Positions 1-9,330 of a stretch of DNA of 64,000 bases are shown in pieces. The stretch lies in the NCBI RefSeq assembly GCF_900215295.1, contig NZ_OCMF01000003.1, forward strand, positions 350,247-414,246, given 5' to 3'. The position numbers were made by a program, and so were the translations under genes. Below the pieces are notes generated by a model that searched no databases, had not been told where the DNA came from, and was given only the letters and a program-made list of their open reading frames with translations. Numbering within the stretch: the first letter of the stretch is position 1; each line of letters begins with the position of its first letter. This stretch comes from Salinimicrobium sediminis (GTDB lineage Bacteria > Bacteroidota > Bacteroidia > Flavobacteriales > Flavobacteriaceae).

Positions 1-108
1 TGTAAAAAGAGAGGGAGAAAATTCGAAGTAGGTGTAGATGAATGTGTTAATTCTTTGGAGCGCCAACTTCAAAAACGGAAAAGAAAATTTAATGTGCAGG
101 TAGCGTAA
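1..108 (+). CDS. Probable ribosome hibernation promoting factor (HPF/YfiA family), C-terminal part
   Basis: The window opens inside this frame, so only the last 35 codons and the TAA stop are present. The tail is basic and contains VDECVNSLERQLQKRKRKF, which resembles the C-terminal helix of short HPF/YfiA proteins. That family binds the 30S decoding centre and silences ribosomes when growth slows. The place directly upstream of the tRNA-tuf-secE-nusG cluster is where an HPF gene is found in many Flavobacteriaceae, which supports the call. The recognition rests on a short tail plus synteny, so it is only moderate. Confidence 0.5.
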   Translation, partial: CKKRGRKFEVGVDECVNSLERQLQKRKRKFNVQVA

Positions 109-127
109 AAAAGTTTTCTCAAAAATT

Positions 128-156
128 TTGAGAACAGAATTAAATTTATACATTTG
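128..156 (+). promoter_or_regulatory. Candidate Bacteroidota-type promoter ahead of the tRNA-tuf cluster
   Basis: TTG at 128-130 and TACATTTG at 149-156 are 18 bp apart. This matches the Bacteroidota sigma factor consensus (TTG, about 19 bp, TAnnTTTG). The predicted start falls near 161-165, so it would drive the tRNA genes and possibly tuf. The next 20 bp are a terminator-like hairpin, so the first nucleotides of the RNA would be structured. Confidence 0.5.
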
Positions 157-157
157 C

Positions 158-185
158 AGTCCGTTAGAAATAGCGGACTTTTTTT
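158..185 (+). terminator. Rho-independent terminator-like hairpin
   Basis: AGTCCG at 158-163 pairs with CGGACT at 174-179, followed by a run of T to 185. It fits a terminator for the upstream HPF-like gene, although it overlaps the predicted start of the tRNA transcript. Confidence 0.6.
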
Positions 186-205
186 GTGAAAAAAGGTAGT
201 TAAAG

Positions 206-279
206 GCCGATGTAGCTCAGCTGGCTAGAGCAGCTGATTTGTAATCAGCAGGTCGTGGGTTCGAGTCCCTCCATCGGCT
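206..279 (+). tRNA. tRNA-Thr (anticodon TGT)
   Basis: 74-nt cloverleaf. Acceptor arms GCCGATG (206-212) and CATCGGC (272-278) pair fully, with discriminator T279 and no encoded CCA. The anticodon stem-loop CTGAT-TTGTAAT-CAG gives TGT, and the T arm GTGGGTTCGAGTCCC is standard. An identical copy lies at 22807-22880. Confidence 0.97.
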
Positions 280-429
280 CTGAAAAACCGCAGAAATGAG
301 GTTTTTAAAGTTCTTGAAATTTTGAATTAAAAAGCTTTGGCGGGTAAATTAATTTTCAGTTAATTTGCGGCTTCAAAAATTAGCCATTCCAAAGTGATGG
401 TTCTCTGAAATATTGAAAAGGTAAAAATT

Positions 430-512
430 GGGGAGATACTCAAGCGGCCAACGAGGACAGACTGTAAATCTGTTGTTTTATAACTTCGCAGGTTCGAATC
501 CTGCTCTCCCCA
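430..512 (+). tRNA. tRNA-Tyr (anticodon GTA)
   Basis: 83-nt type II tRNA with a long variable arm. Acceptor GGGGAGA (430-436) pairs with TCTCCCC (505-511), discriminator A512. The anticodon loop CTGTAAA reads GTA. Bases 513-515 are CCA, so this is the only tRNA in the window whose CCA end appears to be encoded; this may be chance. Confidence 0.95.
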
Positions 513-517
513 CCACT

Positions 518-582
518 TTAAATTCCAAACTACAAATTCCAAATACCAAATTGGGATTTGGTGCTTGAGACTTGGAATTTAA
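518..582 (+). repeat. Degenerate AAATTCCAAA-type word repeat forming a hairpin
   Basis: The tRNA-Tyr/tRNA-Gly spacer is built from variants of the words AAATTCCAAA and TACCAAAT on the left and their complements on the right. TTAAATTCCAA near 519 pairs with TTGGAATTTAA near 572, and ACCAAAT pairs with ATTTGGT around a GG loop. Spacers of this low-complexity type recur in Flavobacteriaceae genomes. No coding function is visible. Confidence 0.5.
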
Positions 583-587
583 GAATT

Positions 588-660
588 GCGGGAGTAGCTC
601 AGTTGGTAGAGCGTCAGCCTTCCAAGCTGAATGTCGCCGGTTCGAACCCGGTCTCCCGCT
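588..660 (+). tRNA. tRNA-Gly (anticodon TCC)
   Basis: 73-nt cloverleaf. Acceptor GCGGGAG (588-594) pairs with CTCCCGC (653-659), discriminator T660. Anticodon stem-loop TCAGC-CTTCCAA-GCTGA gives TCC. Confidence 0.96.
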
Positions 661-687
661 CTAGGCTTTCTTTTGAAGGCTGGAGTT

Positions 688-824
688 AAGAAGGAAGTTT
701 GCTTCTTTTTAGCCCTTAAGATTCTCACGCTACGGCGTGTTTTTCTGCTAGGAAAAATTAGCAGCTTTTTTAGAACCTTTAGTTGTCTCCCCCAAACACA
801 GCTTTGTTGGAGGTGACTTTTTTT
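688..824 (+). other. Four tandem hairpin-plus-T-run modules between tRNA-Gly and tRNA-Thr
   Basis: Within 137 bp there are four stem-loops, each followed by T residues: AAGAAG/CTTCTT (688-707), CACGC/GCGTG (726-739), CTGCTA/TAGCAG (745-764), and a longer stem opening with GTC at 785-787 and closing with GAC at 815-817, followed by eight T. All look like weak intrinsic terminators. They may attenuate read-through from the tRNA genes into tRNA-Thr and tuf. No gene is seen here. Confidence 0.5.
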
Positions 825-896
<72 letters not shown>

Positions 897-954
897 CGAG
901 ATTTTGTATAAAATTGAACACTAATATATAACTAAGATTAAATAAGTATTAATT

Positions 955-2142
955 ATGGCAAAGGCAACTTACGATCGGTCCAAGCCGCACCTTAACATAG
1001 GTACGATTGGACACGTAGATCACGGAAAAACAACTTTAACAGCAGCGATTACTAAGGTAATGGCTGATGCCGGTTATTCAGAAGCTAGATCTTTTGATCA
1101 GATTGATAACGCTCCGGAGGAAAAAGAGAGAGGTATTACCATCAACTCTTCACACGTAGAGTATTCAACTGCAAATCGTCACTATGCACACGTTGACTGT
1201 CCAGGTCACGCCGATTACGTGAAGAACATGGTAACTGGTGCTGCTCAAATGGACGGTGCTATTCTTGTAGTTGCGGCTACAGATGGTCCAATGCCACAAA
1301 CTCGTGAGCACATTCTTCTTGGTCGCCAGGTAGGTATTCCAAGAATCGTTGTGTTCCTTAACAAAGTTGACCTTGTTGATGATGAGGAGCTTCTTGAGCT
1401 AGTGGAAATGGAAGTAAGAGATCTTCTTTCTTTCTATGAATATGATGGAGATAACGGACCTGTAATTTCAGGATCTGCTCTTGGTGCTCTTAACGGAGAT
1501 GAGAAATGGACAAAAACTGTTCTTGACTTAATGGAGGCTGTTGACAGCTGGATCGAAATGCCAGAGCGTGATGTTGATAAGCCATTCCTTATGCCTATCG
1601 AGGATGTATTCTCTATTACTGGTCGTGGTACTGTTGCAACCGGTCGTATTGAAACTGGTGTTGCAAACACCGGAGATCCTGTAGAGATCATTGGTATGGG
1701 TGCTGGAAAACTTACTTCTACTATTACAGGAGTTGAGATGTTCCGTAAGATCCTTGACAGAGGTGAAGCCGGTGATAACGTTGGTATCCTTCTAAGAGGT
1801 ATTGAGAAAACTCAGATCTCAAGAGGTATGGTAATCACTAAGCCAGGATCTGTAACTCCACACGCTAAATTCAAAGCTGAGGTTTATATCCTTAAGAAAG
1901 AAGAAGGTGGACGTCACACTCCATTCCACAACAATTACCGTCCACAGTTCTACGTACGTACAACAGACGTTACAGGAACAATTTCTCTTCCGGAAGGAGT
2001 AGAAATGGTAATGCCTGGGGATAACTTGACTATTCATGTTGAATTGATCCAGCCAATCGCAATGAACGTTGGTCTGCGTTTTGCTATCCGTGAAGGTGGT
2101 AGAACAGTAGGAGCTGGACAGGTTACTGAAATCTTAGACTAA
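955..2142 (+). CDS. tuf: Elongation factor Tu
   Basis: 395 aa, the full family length. EF-Tu carries aminoacyl-tRNA to the ribosomal A site in a GTP-dependent cycle. The N-terminal GTPase domain shows G1 GHVDHGKT (residues 19-26), the switch region with RGITI, G3 DCPGH, and G4 NKVD; domains 2 and 3 follow, ending in [13 protein letters not shown]. The ATG at 955 gives the canonical [20 protein letters not shown] start. It is flanked by tRNA-Thr and tRNA-Trp, so tRNAs and the factor that delivers them are probably co-transcribed. Codon use is strongly biased, as expected for a highly expressed gene. Confidence 0.99.
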   Translation: MAKATYDRSKPHLNIGTIGHVDHGKTTLTAAITKVMADAGYSEARSFDQIDNAPEEKERGITINSSHVEYSTANRHYAHVDCPGHADYVKNMVTGAAQMDGAILVVAATDGPMPQTREHILLGRQVGIPRIVVFLNKVDLVDDEELLELVEMEVRDLLSFYEYDGDNGPVISGSALGALNGDEKWTKTVLDLMEAVDSWIEMPERDVDKPFLMPIEDVFSITGRGTVATGRIETGVANTGDPVEIIGMGAGKLTSTITGVEMFRKILDRGEAGDNVGILLRGIEKTQISRGMVITKPGSVTPHAKFKAEVYILKKEEGGRHTPFHNNYRPQFYVRTTDVTGTISLPEGVEMVMPGDNLTIHVELIQPIAMNVGLRFAIREGGRTVGAGQVTEILD

Positions 2143-2168
2143 TTATTAAGTCTATCATATAAAGTTGA

Positions 2169-2190
2169 GGTATTCACCCCGGTGAATGCC
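2169..2190 (+). other. Short hairpin between tuf and tRNA-Trp
   Basis: GGTATTCACC (2169-2178) and GGTGAATGCC (2181-2190) form a 10-bp stem with a 2-nt loop and one G-T pair. No T-run follows, so it looks more like an RNA-processing or stability element between the tuf message and the tRNA than a terminator. Confidence 0.4.
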
Positions 2191-2203
2191 TTGACTTATA
2201 TAT

Positions 2204-2276
2204 ACGGGTTTAGCTCAGTTGGTAGAGCACTGGTCTCCAAAACCAGGTGTCGGGAGTTCGAGTCTCTCAACCCGTG
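2204..2276 (+). tRNA. tRNA-Trp (anticodon CCA)
   Basis: 73-nt cloverleaf. Acceptor ACGGGTT (2204-2210) pairs with AACCCGT (2269-2275), discriminator G2276. Anticodon stem-loop CTGGT-CTCCAAA-ACCAG gives CCA. The location between tuf and secE is conserved in Bacteroidota. Confidence 0.96.
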
Positions 2277-2280
2277 CATA

Positions 2281-2309
2281 AAAAAAGAGGGATCACAAAC
2301 CTCTTTTTT
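2281..2309 (+). terminator. Terminator-like hairpin after tRNA-Trp
   Basis: AAAAAAGAGG (2281-2290) pairs with CCTCTTTTTT (2300-2309) across a 9-nt loop. It probably ends or attenuates the tRNA-tuf-tRNA transcript ahead of secE. Confidence 0.65.
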
Positions 2310-2415
2310 CAGAAACATATTGATCAACTACATGGCCATCGAAATTCTTCCAAAGAAAAGGGGTAGTTACGGGAGCCAAAGCTTAATGGAAGTTAAGCAA
2401 TAAAAATTGAATACC

Positions 2416-2613
2416 ATGGCGGGAATAGCAAATTACGTTTCAGAGTCCTATAATGAATTAAAGAACCACGTGACCTGGCCTACCTGGGCAGAAGCTCAAA
2501 GACTTACTATCGTGGTGGTTGTGTTCTCAATAATCTTTGCATTATTGATCTGGGGTGTGGATACTGTTTTTAGCGGTGTGATAGAGCAATATTTTGAATG
2601 GATTAAATCGTAA
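2416..2613 (+). CDS. secE: Preprotein translocase subunit SecE
   Basis: 65 aa from the ATG at 2416; a TTG nine bases upstream is in frame but less likely. SecE clamps the two halves of SecY in the inner-membrane export channel. The short single-helix form is visible: a cytoplasmic amphipathic stretch with ELKNHVTWPTWAEAQR, then one membrane segment (about residues 30-52, rich in V, I, F and L). The W-P-T-W motif and the position directly before nusG identify it despite its length. Confidence 0.95.
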   Translation: MAGIANYVSESYNELKNHVTWPTWAEAQRLTIVVVVFSIIFALLIWGVDTVFSGVIEQYFEWIKS

Positions 2614-2624
2614 AAATTATTGCT

Positions 2625-3176
2625 ATGGCAGAGGTGAAAGACAAAAAATGGTATGTAGTTCGTGCCGTTAGCGGACAAGAGAATAAAGTTAAGGAATATA
2701 TTGAGCGCGAAATCGCTCATGAAGGCCTGGAGGATTTTATTGAAGAAGTGCTTGTTCCTACAGAAAAGGTCATTCAAATACGCAATGGCAAAAAGGTCAA
2801 TAAAGAAAGAGTTTACTTCCCCGGGTATGTAATGATCTTAGCCAATATAGGCGGAGAGATCCCACACATTATCAAATCTATAAACGGTGTTATTGGATTT
2901 TTGGGCGAGACAAAAGGAGGAGATCCTGTGCCTTTAAGAAAATCTGAAGTTAACAGAATGCTTGGTAAAGTGGATGAACTTTCTGTGAAAGCAGATAATG
3001 TTGCAATTCCATTTACCATTGGTGAAACTATAAAAGTAATTGATGGTCCTTTTAACGGCTTTAACGGAACTGTTGAAAAGATCAATGAAGAGAAGCGTAA
3101 GCTTGAGGTGATGGTGAAGATCTTTGGTAGAAAGACACCATTGGAACTAAGTTATATGCAGGTAGAAAAAGTATAA
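2625..3176 (+). CDS. nusG: Transcription termination/antitermination factor NusG
   Basis: 183 aa. NusG binds the RNA polymerase clamp, suppresses pausing and can link polymerase to Rho or the ribosome. The NGN domain starts with KKWYVVRAVSGQENKVKEY and contains the YFPGYVMI segment; the C-terminal KOW domain has GETIKVIDGPFNGFNGTVE (about residues 130-150). It follows secE by 11 bp in the conserved secE-nusG-rplK order. The ATG at 2625 gives the expected family start. Confidence 0.97.
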   Translation: MAEVKDKKWYVVRAVSGQENKVKEYIEREIAHEGLEDFIEEVLVPTEKVIQIRNGKKVNKERVYFPGYVMILANIGGEIPHIIKSINGVIGFLGETKGGDPVPLRKSEVNRMLGKVDELSVKADNVAIPFTIGETIKVIDGPFNGFNGTVEKINEEKRKLEVMVKIFGRKTPLELSYMQVEKV

Positions 3177-3192
3177 TAACTGTTACACTATA

Positions 3193-3252
3193 TATTTTTG
3201 GATAGTTTTAGTATGCTTCCACTAACAAAACTATCGTCTTAAAATTAATAAA
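3193..3252 (+). promoter_or_regulatory. rplK promoter -7 element and leader hairpin
   Basis: TATTTTTG at 3193-3200 is a perfect match to the TAnnTTTG -7 element. The RNA would begin in a hairpin in which GATAGTTTT (3201-3209) pairs exactly with AAAACTATC (3227-3235), with an inner AGT/ACT pairing. The stem ends 17 bp before the rplK ATG. Leaders of L11-L1 operons are often bound by free L1 for translational feedback, so this is a candidate L1-responsive leader; that role is inference. Confidence 0.45.
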
Positions 3253-3690
3253 ATGGCAAAAGAAGTAAGTAAGGTTGTTAAGTTACAAGTTCGCGGAGGT
3301 GCTGCTAACCCATCACCACCAGTTGGACCAGCTTTAGGTGCTGCCGGAGTTAATATCATGGAGTTCTGTAAGCAATTTAACGCCAGAACTCAGGATAAAC
3401 AGGGGAAAATACTTCCTGTTGTAATTACAGTTTTTAAAGATAAGTCTTTTGACTTTGTAATTAAGACTCCACCGGCTGCAGTTCAAATCATGGAAGCTGC
3501 AAAAACAAAAAAGGGTTCAGGGGAACCGAACCGTAAAAAAGTAGCCAGTGTTTCTTGGGATCAGGTAAGAGCCATTGCTGAAGATAAAATGACAGATCTA
3601 AATGCATTCACAATTGAGTCTGCAATGAAGATGGTGGCAGGTACAGCAAGATCTATGGGAATTACTGTAAAAGGACAGGCACCTTTTTAA
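3253..3690 (+). CDS. rplK: 50S ribosomal protein L11
   Basis: 145 aa, usual length. L11 binds the 23S GTPase-associated region, where elongation and release factors and the stringent factor act. The glycine/proline-rich N-terminal motif [20 protein letters not shown] and the C-terminal RNA-binding domain with [10 protein letters not shown] are both clear. It heads the L11-L1-L10-L7/L12 operon, 18 bp before rplA. Confidence 0.98.
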   Translation: MAKEVSKVVKLQVRGGAANPSPPVGPALGAAGVNIMEFCKQFNARTQDKQGKILPVVITVFKDKSFDFVIKTPPAAVQIMEAAKTKKGSGEPNRKKVASVSWDQVRAIAEDKMTDLNAFTIESAMKMVAGTARSMGITVKGQAPF

Positions 3691-3708
3691 TCCAAAAAGA
3701 AATTAAAA

Positions 3709-4407
3709 ATGGCAAGATTGACTAAAAAGCAAAAGGAAGCACAGTCTAAACTTGAAAAAGGTAAAACTTATTCGGTTGCAGAAGCTTCAGCTTTAATAAA
3801 AGAGATTTCCAACGTAAATTTTGATCCTTCTGTGGATATCGCCGTTCGGTTGAACGTTGATCCCCGTAAAGCGAATCAAATGGTGCGTGGCGTTGTTACC
3901 TTACCACACGGTACAGGTAAGGATGTAAAGGTTTTGGCTCTTGTGACTCCAGATAAGGAGGCAGAAGCTAAAGAAGCCGGCGCAGATTATGTTGGACTAG
4001 ATGAGTACCTTGAAAAGATCAAAGGAGGTTGGACAGATGTTGATGTGATCATCACTATGCCCAGCGTTATGGGGAAACTTGGACCATTAGGACGTATCCT
4101 TGGACCAAGAGGTTTAATGCCTAACCCAAAGACCGGTACTGTTACTATGGACGTAGCAAAAGCTGTATCTGATGTAAAAGCCGGTAAGATCGATTTCAAA
4201 GTAGATAAGACAGGTATTGTTCATGCCGGTATTGGAAAAGCATCTTTTGATGCAGAGAAAATAGCAGGTAACGCAAGAGAATTATTAACTACCCTGGTAA
4301 AATTAAAACCTACGGCGGCTAAAGGTGTATATATTAAAAGTATCTACATGTCCAGCACTATGAGCCCTAGCGTTGAAGTTGATACCAAAAGGTTCACTGA
4401 GCAATAA
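3709..4407 (+). CDS. rplA: 50S ribosomal protein L1
   Basis: 232 aa, matching the family. L1 forms the mobile stalk that helps release E-site tRNA and in many bacteria represses its own operon. Motifs include [16 protein letters not shown] near the N terminus, [20 protein letters not shown] in the middle (about residues 116-135) and [20 protein letters not shown] toward the end. The gap to rplJ is only 12 bp, so L10 cannot have a private leader there. Confidence 0.98.
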   Translation: MARLTKKQKEAQSKLEKGKTYSVAEASALIKEISNVNFDPSVDIAVRLNVDPRKANQMVRGVVTLPHGTGKDVKVLALVTPDKEAEAKEAGADYVGLDEYLEKIKGGWTDVDVIITMPSVMGKLGPLGRILGPRGLMPNPKTGTVTMDVAKAVSDVKAGKIDFKVDKTGIVHAGIGKASFDAEKIAGNARELLTTLVKLKPTAAKGVYIKSIYMSSTMSPSVEVDTKRFTEQ

Positions 4408-4419
4408 TATTATTAGATT

Positions 4420-4941
4420 ATGACAAGAGAAGAAAAATCAAGAGTAATTGAAGATTTAACTGCCCAGTTAGCTGATAATACTACTATTTACCTGGCCGAT
4501 ATTTCTGGCTTGAACGCCTTGAATACGTCAAATTTACGTAGAGCTTGTTTTAAGGCAAACGTAAAGCTTGCGGTAGTTAAGAACACACTTTTGGCTAAGG
4601 CCATGGAGAGTTCAGATAAAGATTTTGGAGAACTTCCTTCAGTATTGAAGGGAAATACTTCGATCATGTTTTCTGAAACTGGAAATGGACCGGCTAAAGT
4701 AATTAAAGAATTCAGAAAAAAATCTGATAGGCCTTTACTAAAGGGCGCGTTTATTGAAGAGGCTATCTTCATTGGAGATGATAAACTGGATACCCTGGTT
4801 AGCATCAAATCTAAGGAAGAAGTTATTGGAGATATCGTTGGATTATTACAATCACCTGCCAAAAATGTTATTTCGGCACTTAAATCTGGTGGTGGTAAGA
4901 TCGCAGGAATTCTTAAGACCCTTTCAGAAAAGGAAGGATAA
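4420..4941 (+). CDS. rplJ: 50S ribosomal protein L10
   Basis: 173 aa. L10 anchors the L7/L12 dimers to the 50S stalk base. The sequence has the conserved N-terminal MTREEKSRVIEDL helix, the LRRACFKANVKLAVVKNTLL segment and a C-terminal helix that would carry L12 dimers. The next gene is rplL, as expected. Long antisense frames over this gene are shadows of biased codon use. Confidence 0.97.
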   Translation: MTREEKSRVIEDLTAQLADNTTIYLADISGLNALNTSNLRRACFKANVKLAVVKNTLLAKAMESSDKDFGELPSVLKGNTSIMFSETGNGPAKVIKEFRKKSDRPLLKGAFIEEAIFIGDDKLDTLVSIKSKEEVIGDIVGLLQSPAKNVISALKSGGGKIAGILKTLSEKEG

Positions 4942-4998
4942 TATAGTACGCACTTTTTAACAAACATAAATTACATTACATTTTAAAAACGATAGAAA

Positions 4999-5376
4999 AT
5001 GGCAGATTTAAAAGATTTCGCAGAACAATTGGTTAACTTGACAGTAAAAGAGGTTAATGAGTTAGCTGATATTTTGAAAAACGAATACGGGATTGAGCCT
5101 GCTGCTGCAGCTGTTGCTGTTGCTGGTGGTGCTGCCGCTGGTGGTGAGGAAGCCGCTGAAGAGCAGTCTGAATTTGACGTAATCCTTAAAGCTCCGGGTG
5201 GATCAAAACTAGCCGTAGTGAAATTAGTAAAAGAACTTACCGGTCTTGGCTTGAAAGATGCTAAAGAATTGGTAGATGGTGCTCCAAAACCAGTAAAAGA
5301 GGGAGTTTCTAAAGACGAAGCTGAAGCATTAAAAGCACAGTTAGAAGAAGCAGGAGCTGAGGTTGAGCTTAAGTAA
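4999..5376 (+). CDS. rplL: 50S ribosomal protein L7/L12
   Basis: 125 aa acidic stalk protein. It recruits and activates translational GTPases. It shows the N-terminal dimerisation helix ([15 protein letters not shown]), an alanine/glycine-rich hinge (about residues 34-55) and the C-terminal domain with [20 protein letters not shown] and [20 protein letters not shown]. It lies 57 bp after rplJ and 132 bp before rpoB, with a strong hairpin in the latter gap. Confidence 0.98.
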   Translation: MADLKDFAEQLVNLTVKEVNELADILKNEYGIEPAAAAVAVAGGAAAGGEEAAEEQSEFDVILKAPGGSKLAVVKLVKELTGLGLKDAKELVDGAPKPVKEGVSKDEAEALKAQLEEAGAEVELK

Positions 5377-5398
5377 GCTAAACCAACACACACTTATA

Positions 5399-5437
5399 GG
5401 TTTAGACCCGGAGATTAGGTTCTCTGAGGTCTAAACC
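5399..5437 (+). terminator. rplL-rpoB attenuator hairpin
   Basis: GGTTTAGACC (5399-5408) pairs perfectly with GGTCTAAACC (5428-5437), and an inner stem CGGAGA/TCTCTG continues it, for about 16 bp in all. The tract after it is only ATTTTG, so it should terminate incompletely. This matches the partial attenuator known between rplL and rpoB in other bacteria, which lowers RNA polymerase expression relative to ribosomal proteins. Confidence 0.6.
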
Positions 5438-5508
5438 ATTTTGCGTATATAAACATTTCCGGTTTATTTCGCACCTATTTTTTTAATATAACATAATTCC
5501 GTCCATTG

Positions 5509-8500
5509 ATGTTAGCAACGCAAACTGAAAGATTGAGTTTCTCTTCTGTAAAGAACAGGCCTGCTTACCCCGACTTTCTGGATATCCAGATCAAGTCATT
5601 CCAGGACTTCTTTCAACTAGAAACAAAATCAGAAGAAAGAGGAAATGAAGGTTTATACAACACCTTCATGGAGAACTTTCCCATTACGGACACCCGTAAC
5701 CAATTCGTACTAGAATTTTTAGACTATTTTGTGGACCCGCCGCGATACTCTCTTCAGGAATGTATCGAACGTGGATTGACCTATAGTGTACCGCTTAAAG
5801 CACGGTTAAAGCTTTACTGTACAGACCCCGAACATGAGGATTTTGAAACTATTGTTCAGGATGTGTACCTGGGGACTATTCCTTACATGACCCCAAGCGG
5901 GACCTTTTGTATCAATGGAGCTGAGCGCGTAGTAGTTTCTCAGTTGCACCGGTCTCCCGGCGTATTCTTTGGACAATCCTTCCATGCAAACGGGACAAAA
6001 CTTTATTCTGCCCGTGTTATTCCTTTTAAAGGATCCTGGATTGAATTCGCTACCGATATTAACAGCGTGATGTACGCTTATATCGATAGAAAGAAAAAAT
6101 TACCCGTTACCACTCTTTTCCGTGCGATAGGATTTGAGCGTGACAAAGACATTCTGGAGATCTTTGACCTTGCTGAAGAGGTGAAAGTTTCCAAAACCGG
6201 ACTTAAAAAGGTCCTTGGCCGTAGATTGGCCGCGCGTGTATTGAACACCTGGTATGAAGATTTTGTTGATGAGGATACAGGAGAGGTAGTTTCAATTGAA
6301 CGTAATGAGATCATTCTTGATCGTGATACCGTTCTTGAAAAGGAGCATATTGAAGAGATCGTTGAAACCGGATCAAAAACTATCCTTCTTCACAAAGAGG
6401 ATAACCAGACCGGAGATTATGCGATCATCCATAACACATTACAAAAAGATCCAACCAACTCCGAAAAGGAAGCGGTTGAACACATATACCGTCAACTTCG
6501 TAACGCAGAACCACCAGATGAGGAAACTGCCCGCGGAATTATTGACAAATTGTTCTTTTCAGACCAGCGTTACAACTTAGGTGAAGTAGGTCGTTACAGA
6601 ATGAACAAGAAACTTGGTCTTGATATCGCTATGGATAAGCAGGTGCTTACCCGTGAAGATATCATTACCATCGTAAAATATCTTATTGAGCTTATTAATT
6701 CTAAGGCAGAGGTTGATGATATTGACCACTTGTCTAACCGTCGTGTAAGAACAGTAGGAGAGCAGCTGTCTCAGCAATTTGGTGTAGGTCTTGCCCGTAT
6801 GGCAAGAACTATTCGTGAGCGTATGAACGTACGTGACAATGAGGTGTTTACCCCGATAGATTTGATCAACGCGAAGACTTTGTCTTCTGTAATTAACTCT
6901 TTCTTTGGTACCAACCAGCTGTCTCAGTTCATGGACCAGACAAACCCGCTTGCAGAGATCACTCACAAGCGTCGTCTTTCAGCTCTTGGACCTGGTGGTC
7001 TCTCAAGAGAGAGAGCAGGATTCGAGGTGCGTGACGTTCACTATACGCACTACGGAAGACTTTGTCCTATTGAAACTCCTGAAGGTCCGAACATTGGACT
7101 AATTTCTTCACTTTCGGCTTATGCCAAGGTGAATTCAATGGGATTCCTTGAAACTCCTTATCGTGAGGTAGTCAATGGAAAAGTGAATGTTACCGATGAG
7201 CCAAGATATTTAAGTGCCGAAGAGGAAGAAGACAAGATGATCGCACAGGCGAACATCGCAATGAATGATGATGGTACTATTGAAGCCGAGAGAGTTATTG
7301 CGCGTGAAGAAGGTGATTTCCCTGTTGTTGATCCTACCCAGGTTCACTATATGGACGTTGCTCCAAACCAGATTGCCTCTATTTCTGCTTCTTTGATCCC
7401 GTTCCTTGAGCATGATGATGCGAACCGTGCTTTGATGGGATCAAACATGATGCGCCAGGCCGTACCTTTATTGAGAGTTGATTCTCCAATCGTTGGTACA
7501 GGACTGGAAAGACAGGTAGCTACAGATTCCCGTGTATTGATCAATGCTGAAGGTGAAGGAACTGTAGAATATGTTGACGCAAACCAGATCACTATTAAGT
7601 ATGACAGAACTGAAGAAGAGCGTATGGTAAGCTTTGATTCTGATTCTAAGGTATATGAGCTGGTAAAATTCAGAAAGACCAACCAGGGTACTTCTATCAA
7701 CCTGAAGCCAATCGTAAGAGTAGGTGACAGGGTGAGCAAAGGCCAGGTGCTTTGTCAGGGTTACGCTACCGAGGCAGGAGAGCTTGCTCTTGGACGTAAC
7801 ATGAAAGTGGCTTTCATGCCATGGAAAGGTTACAACTTTGAGGATGCGATCGTGATCTCTGAAAATGTGGTAAGAAATGACATTTTTACCTCTATTCACA
7901 TCGATGAGTATTCTTTAGAAGTTAGAGATACCAAACTTGGTAACGAAGAATTGACCAATGACATTCCGAACGTTTCAGAAGAGGCTACAAAAGACCTTGA
8001 TGAGAATGGAATGATTCGTATTGGTGCCGAAGTGAAGCCAGGAGATATTCTTATTGGTAAGATCACTCCAAAAGGAGAAAGCGATCCTACTCCTGAAGAA
8101 AAACTTCTTAGAGCGATCTTTGGTGATAAGGCCGGAGACGTAAAAGATGCTTCTCTAAAAGCTTCTCCATCTCTTAGAGGTGTGGTAATCGACAAGAAAT
8201 TGTTCGCCCGTGCCATTAAGGATAAGCGCAAGAGAGCTCAGGACAAGGAAGATGTTGCAGCACTTGAGAAAAAATATGAAGCGAAATTTGCCATTTTAAA
8301 GTCTGAACTGGTAGATAAGCTATTCGCTATCATTGGTGGAAAAACTGCTCAGGGAGTGATGAACGACCTTGGTGAGGAGATCCTTCCAAAAGGTAAAAAG
8401 TATACTCAGAAAATGCTTAACGCAGTTGATGATTATACTCACCTTACTCAGGGAACCTGGACAACAGATGAACATACAAACAGATTGGTAGCCGATCTTC

Positions 8501-9321
8501 TTCACAATTACCGCATCAAGGAAAATGATATTCAGGGTAACCTGAGAAGAGAGAAGTTCACCATTTCTGTAGGAGATGAATTGCCTTCAGGAATTATCAA
8601 ACTTGCTAAAGTTTACATCGCTAAGAAACGTAAGCTTAAAGTAGGGGATAAGATGGCGGGACGTCACGGTAACAAAGGTATTGTTGCGCGTATAGTACGT
8701 CAGGAAGATATGCCTTTCCTTGAAGATGGTACGCCTGTTGATATCGTGTTGAACCCACTTGGGGTACCTTCACGTATGAACATTGGACAGATCTATGAGA
8801 CTGTTCTTGGATGGGCCGGACAAAAGCTGGGTAGAAAATTTGCTACTCCAATCTTTGACGGTGCAACTATAGACCAGATCAATGAATTGACAGATGAGGC
8901 CGGAATTCCAAGATTTGGTCACACTTATCTATATGATGGTGGTACCGGAGACCGTTTTGACCAGCCTGCGACTGTTGGTGTGATTTACATGCTTAAGTTA
9001 GGACACATGATCGATGATAAGATGCACGCACGTTCTATCGGGCCGTACTCATTGATCACACAGCAACCTCTTGGTGGTAAAGCTCAATTTGGTGGACAGC
9101 GTTTTGGAGAGATGGAAGTTTGGGCACTTGAAGCATATGGTGCTTCTGCAACCCTGCGTGAGATCTTAACTGTGAAGTCTGATGATGTAATAGGAAGAGC
9201 CAAGACTTATGAAGCCATTGTAAAAGGGGAACCAATGCCGGAACCTGGACTACCTGAATCTTTCAACGTTTTGATGCACGAATTGAAAGGTCTGGGATTA
9301 GATATTAGATTAGAAGAATAA
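5509..9321 (+). CDS. rpoB: DNA-directed RNA polymerase subunit beta
   Basis: 1270 aa from the ATG at 5509; a TTG one codon earlier is in frame but unlikely. Together with beta prime it forms the catalytic core. The rifampicin-pocket region is visible as [20 protein letters not shown] and [19 protein letters not shown] (about residues 467-507), followed by [18 protein letters not shown]. The C-terminal part has [17 protein letters not shown] and [20 protein letters not shown]. The wild-type-looking D, H and S residues of the pocket give no sign of a rifampicin-resistance allele. It is followed 87 bp later by rpoC. Confidence 0.99.
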   Translation: MLATQTERLSFSSVKNRPAYPDFLDIQIKSFQDFFQLETKSEERGNEGLYNTFMENFPITDTRNQFVLEFLDYFVDPPRYSLQECIERGLTYSVPLKARLKLYCTDPEHEDFETIVQDVYLGTIPYMTPSGTFCINGAERVVVSQLHRSPGVFFGQSFHANGTKLYSARVIPFKGSWIEFATDINSVMYAYIDRKKKLPVTTLFRAIGFERDKDILEIFDLAEEVKVSKTGLKKVLGRRLAARVLNTWYEDFVDEDTGEVVSIERNEIILDRDTVLEKEHIEEIVETGSKTILLHKEDNQTGDYAIIHNTLQKDPTNSEKEAVEHIYRQLRNAEPPDEETARGIIDKLFFSDQRYNLGEVGRYRMNKKLGLDIAMDKQVLTREDIITIVKYLIELINSKAEVDDIDHLSNRRVRTVGEQLSQQFGVGLARMARTIRERMNVRDNEVFTPIDLINAKTLSSVINSFFGTNQLSQFMDQTNPLAEITHKRRLSALGPGGLSRERAGFEVRDVHYTHYGRLCPIETPEGPNIGLISSLSAYAKVNSMGFLETPYREVVNGKVNVTDEPRYLSAEEEEDKMIAQANIAMNDDGTIEAERVIAREEGDFPVVDPTQVHYMDVAPNQIASISASLIPFLEHDDANRALMGSNMMRQAVPLLRVDSPIVGTGLERQVATDSRVLINAEGEGTVEYVDANQITIKYDRTEEERMVSFDSDSKVYELVKFRKTNQGTSINLKPIVRVGDRVSKGQVLCQGYATEAGELALGRNMKVAFMPWKGYNFEDAIVISENVVRNDIFTSIHIDEYSLEVRDTKLGNEELTNDIPNVSEEATKDLDENGMIRIGAEVKPGDILIGKITPKGESDPTPEEKLLRAIFGDKAGDVKDASLKASPSLRGVVIDKKLFARAIKDKRKRAQDKEDVAALEKKYEAKFAILKSELVDKLFAIIGGKTAQGVMNDLGEEILPKGKKYTQKMLNAVDDYTHLTQGTWTTDEHTNRLVADLLHNYRIKENDIQGNLRREKFTISVGDELPSGIIKLAKVYIAKKRKLKVGDKMAGRHGNKGIVARIVRQEDMPFLEDGTPVDIVLNPLGVPSRMNIGQIYETVLGWAGQKLGRKFATPIFDGATIDQINELTDEAGIPRFGHTYLYDGGTGDRFDQPATVGVIYMLKLGHMIDDKMHARSIGPYSLITQQPLGGKAQFGGQRFGEMEVWALEAYGASATLREILTVKSDDVIGRAKTYEAIVKGEPMPEPGLPESFNVLMHELKGLGLDIRLEE

Positions 9322-9330
9322 AAAAGTCAC

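Noticed and set aside
4488..5393. Long minus-strand ORFs over rplJ and rplL (159 and 136 aa)
   Set aside because: Codon-bias shadows of highly expressed ribosomal protein genes on the other strand.
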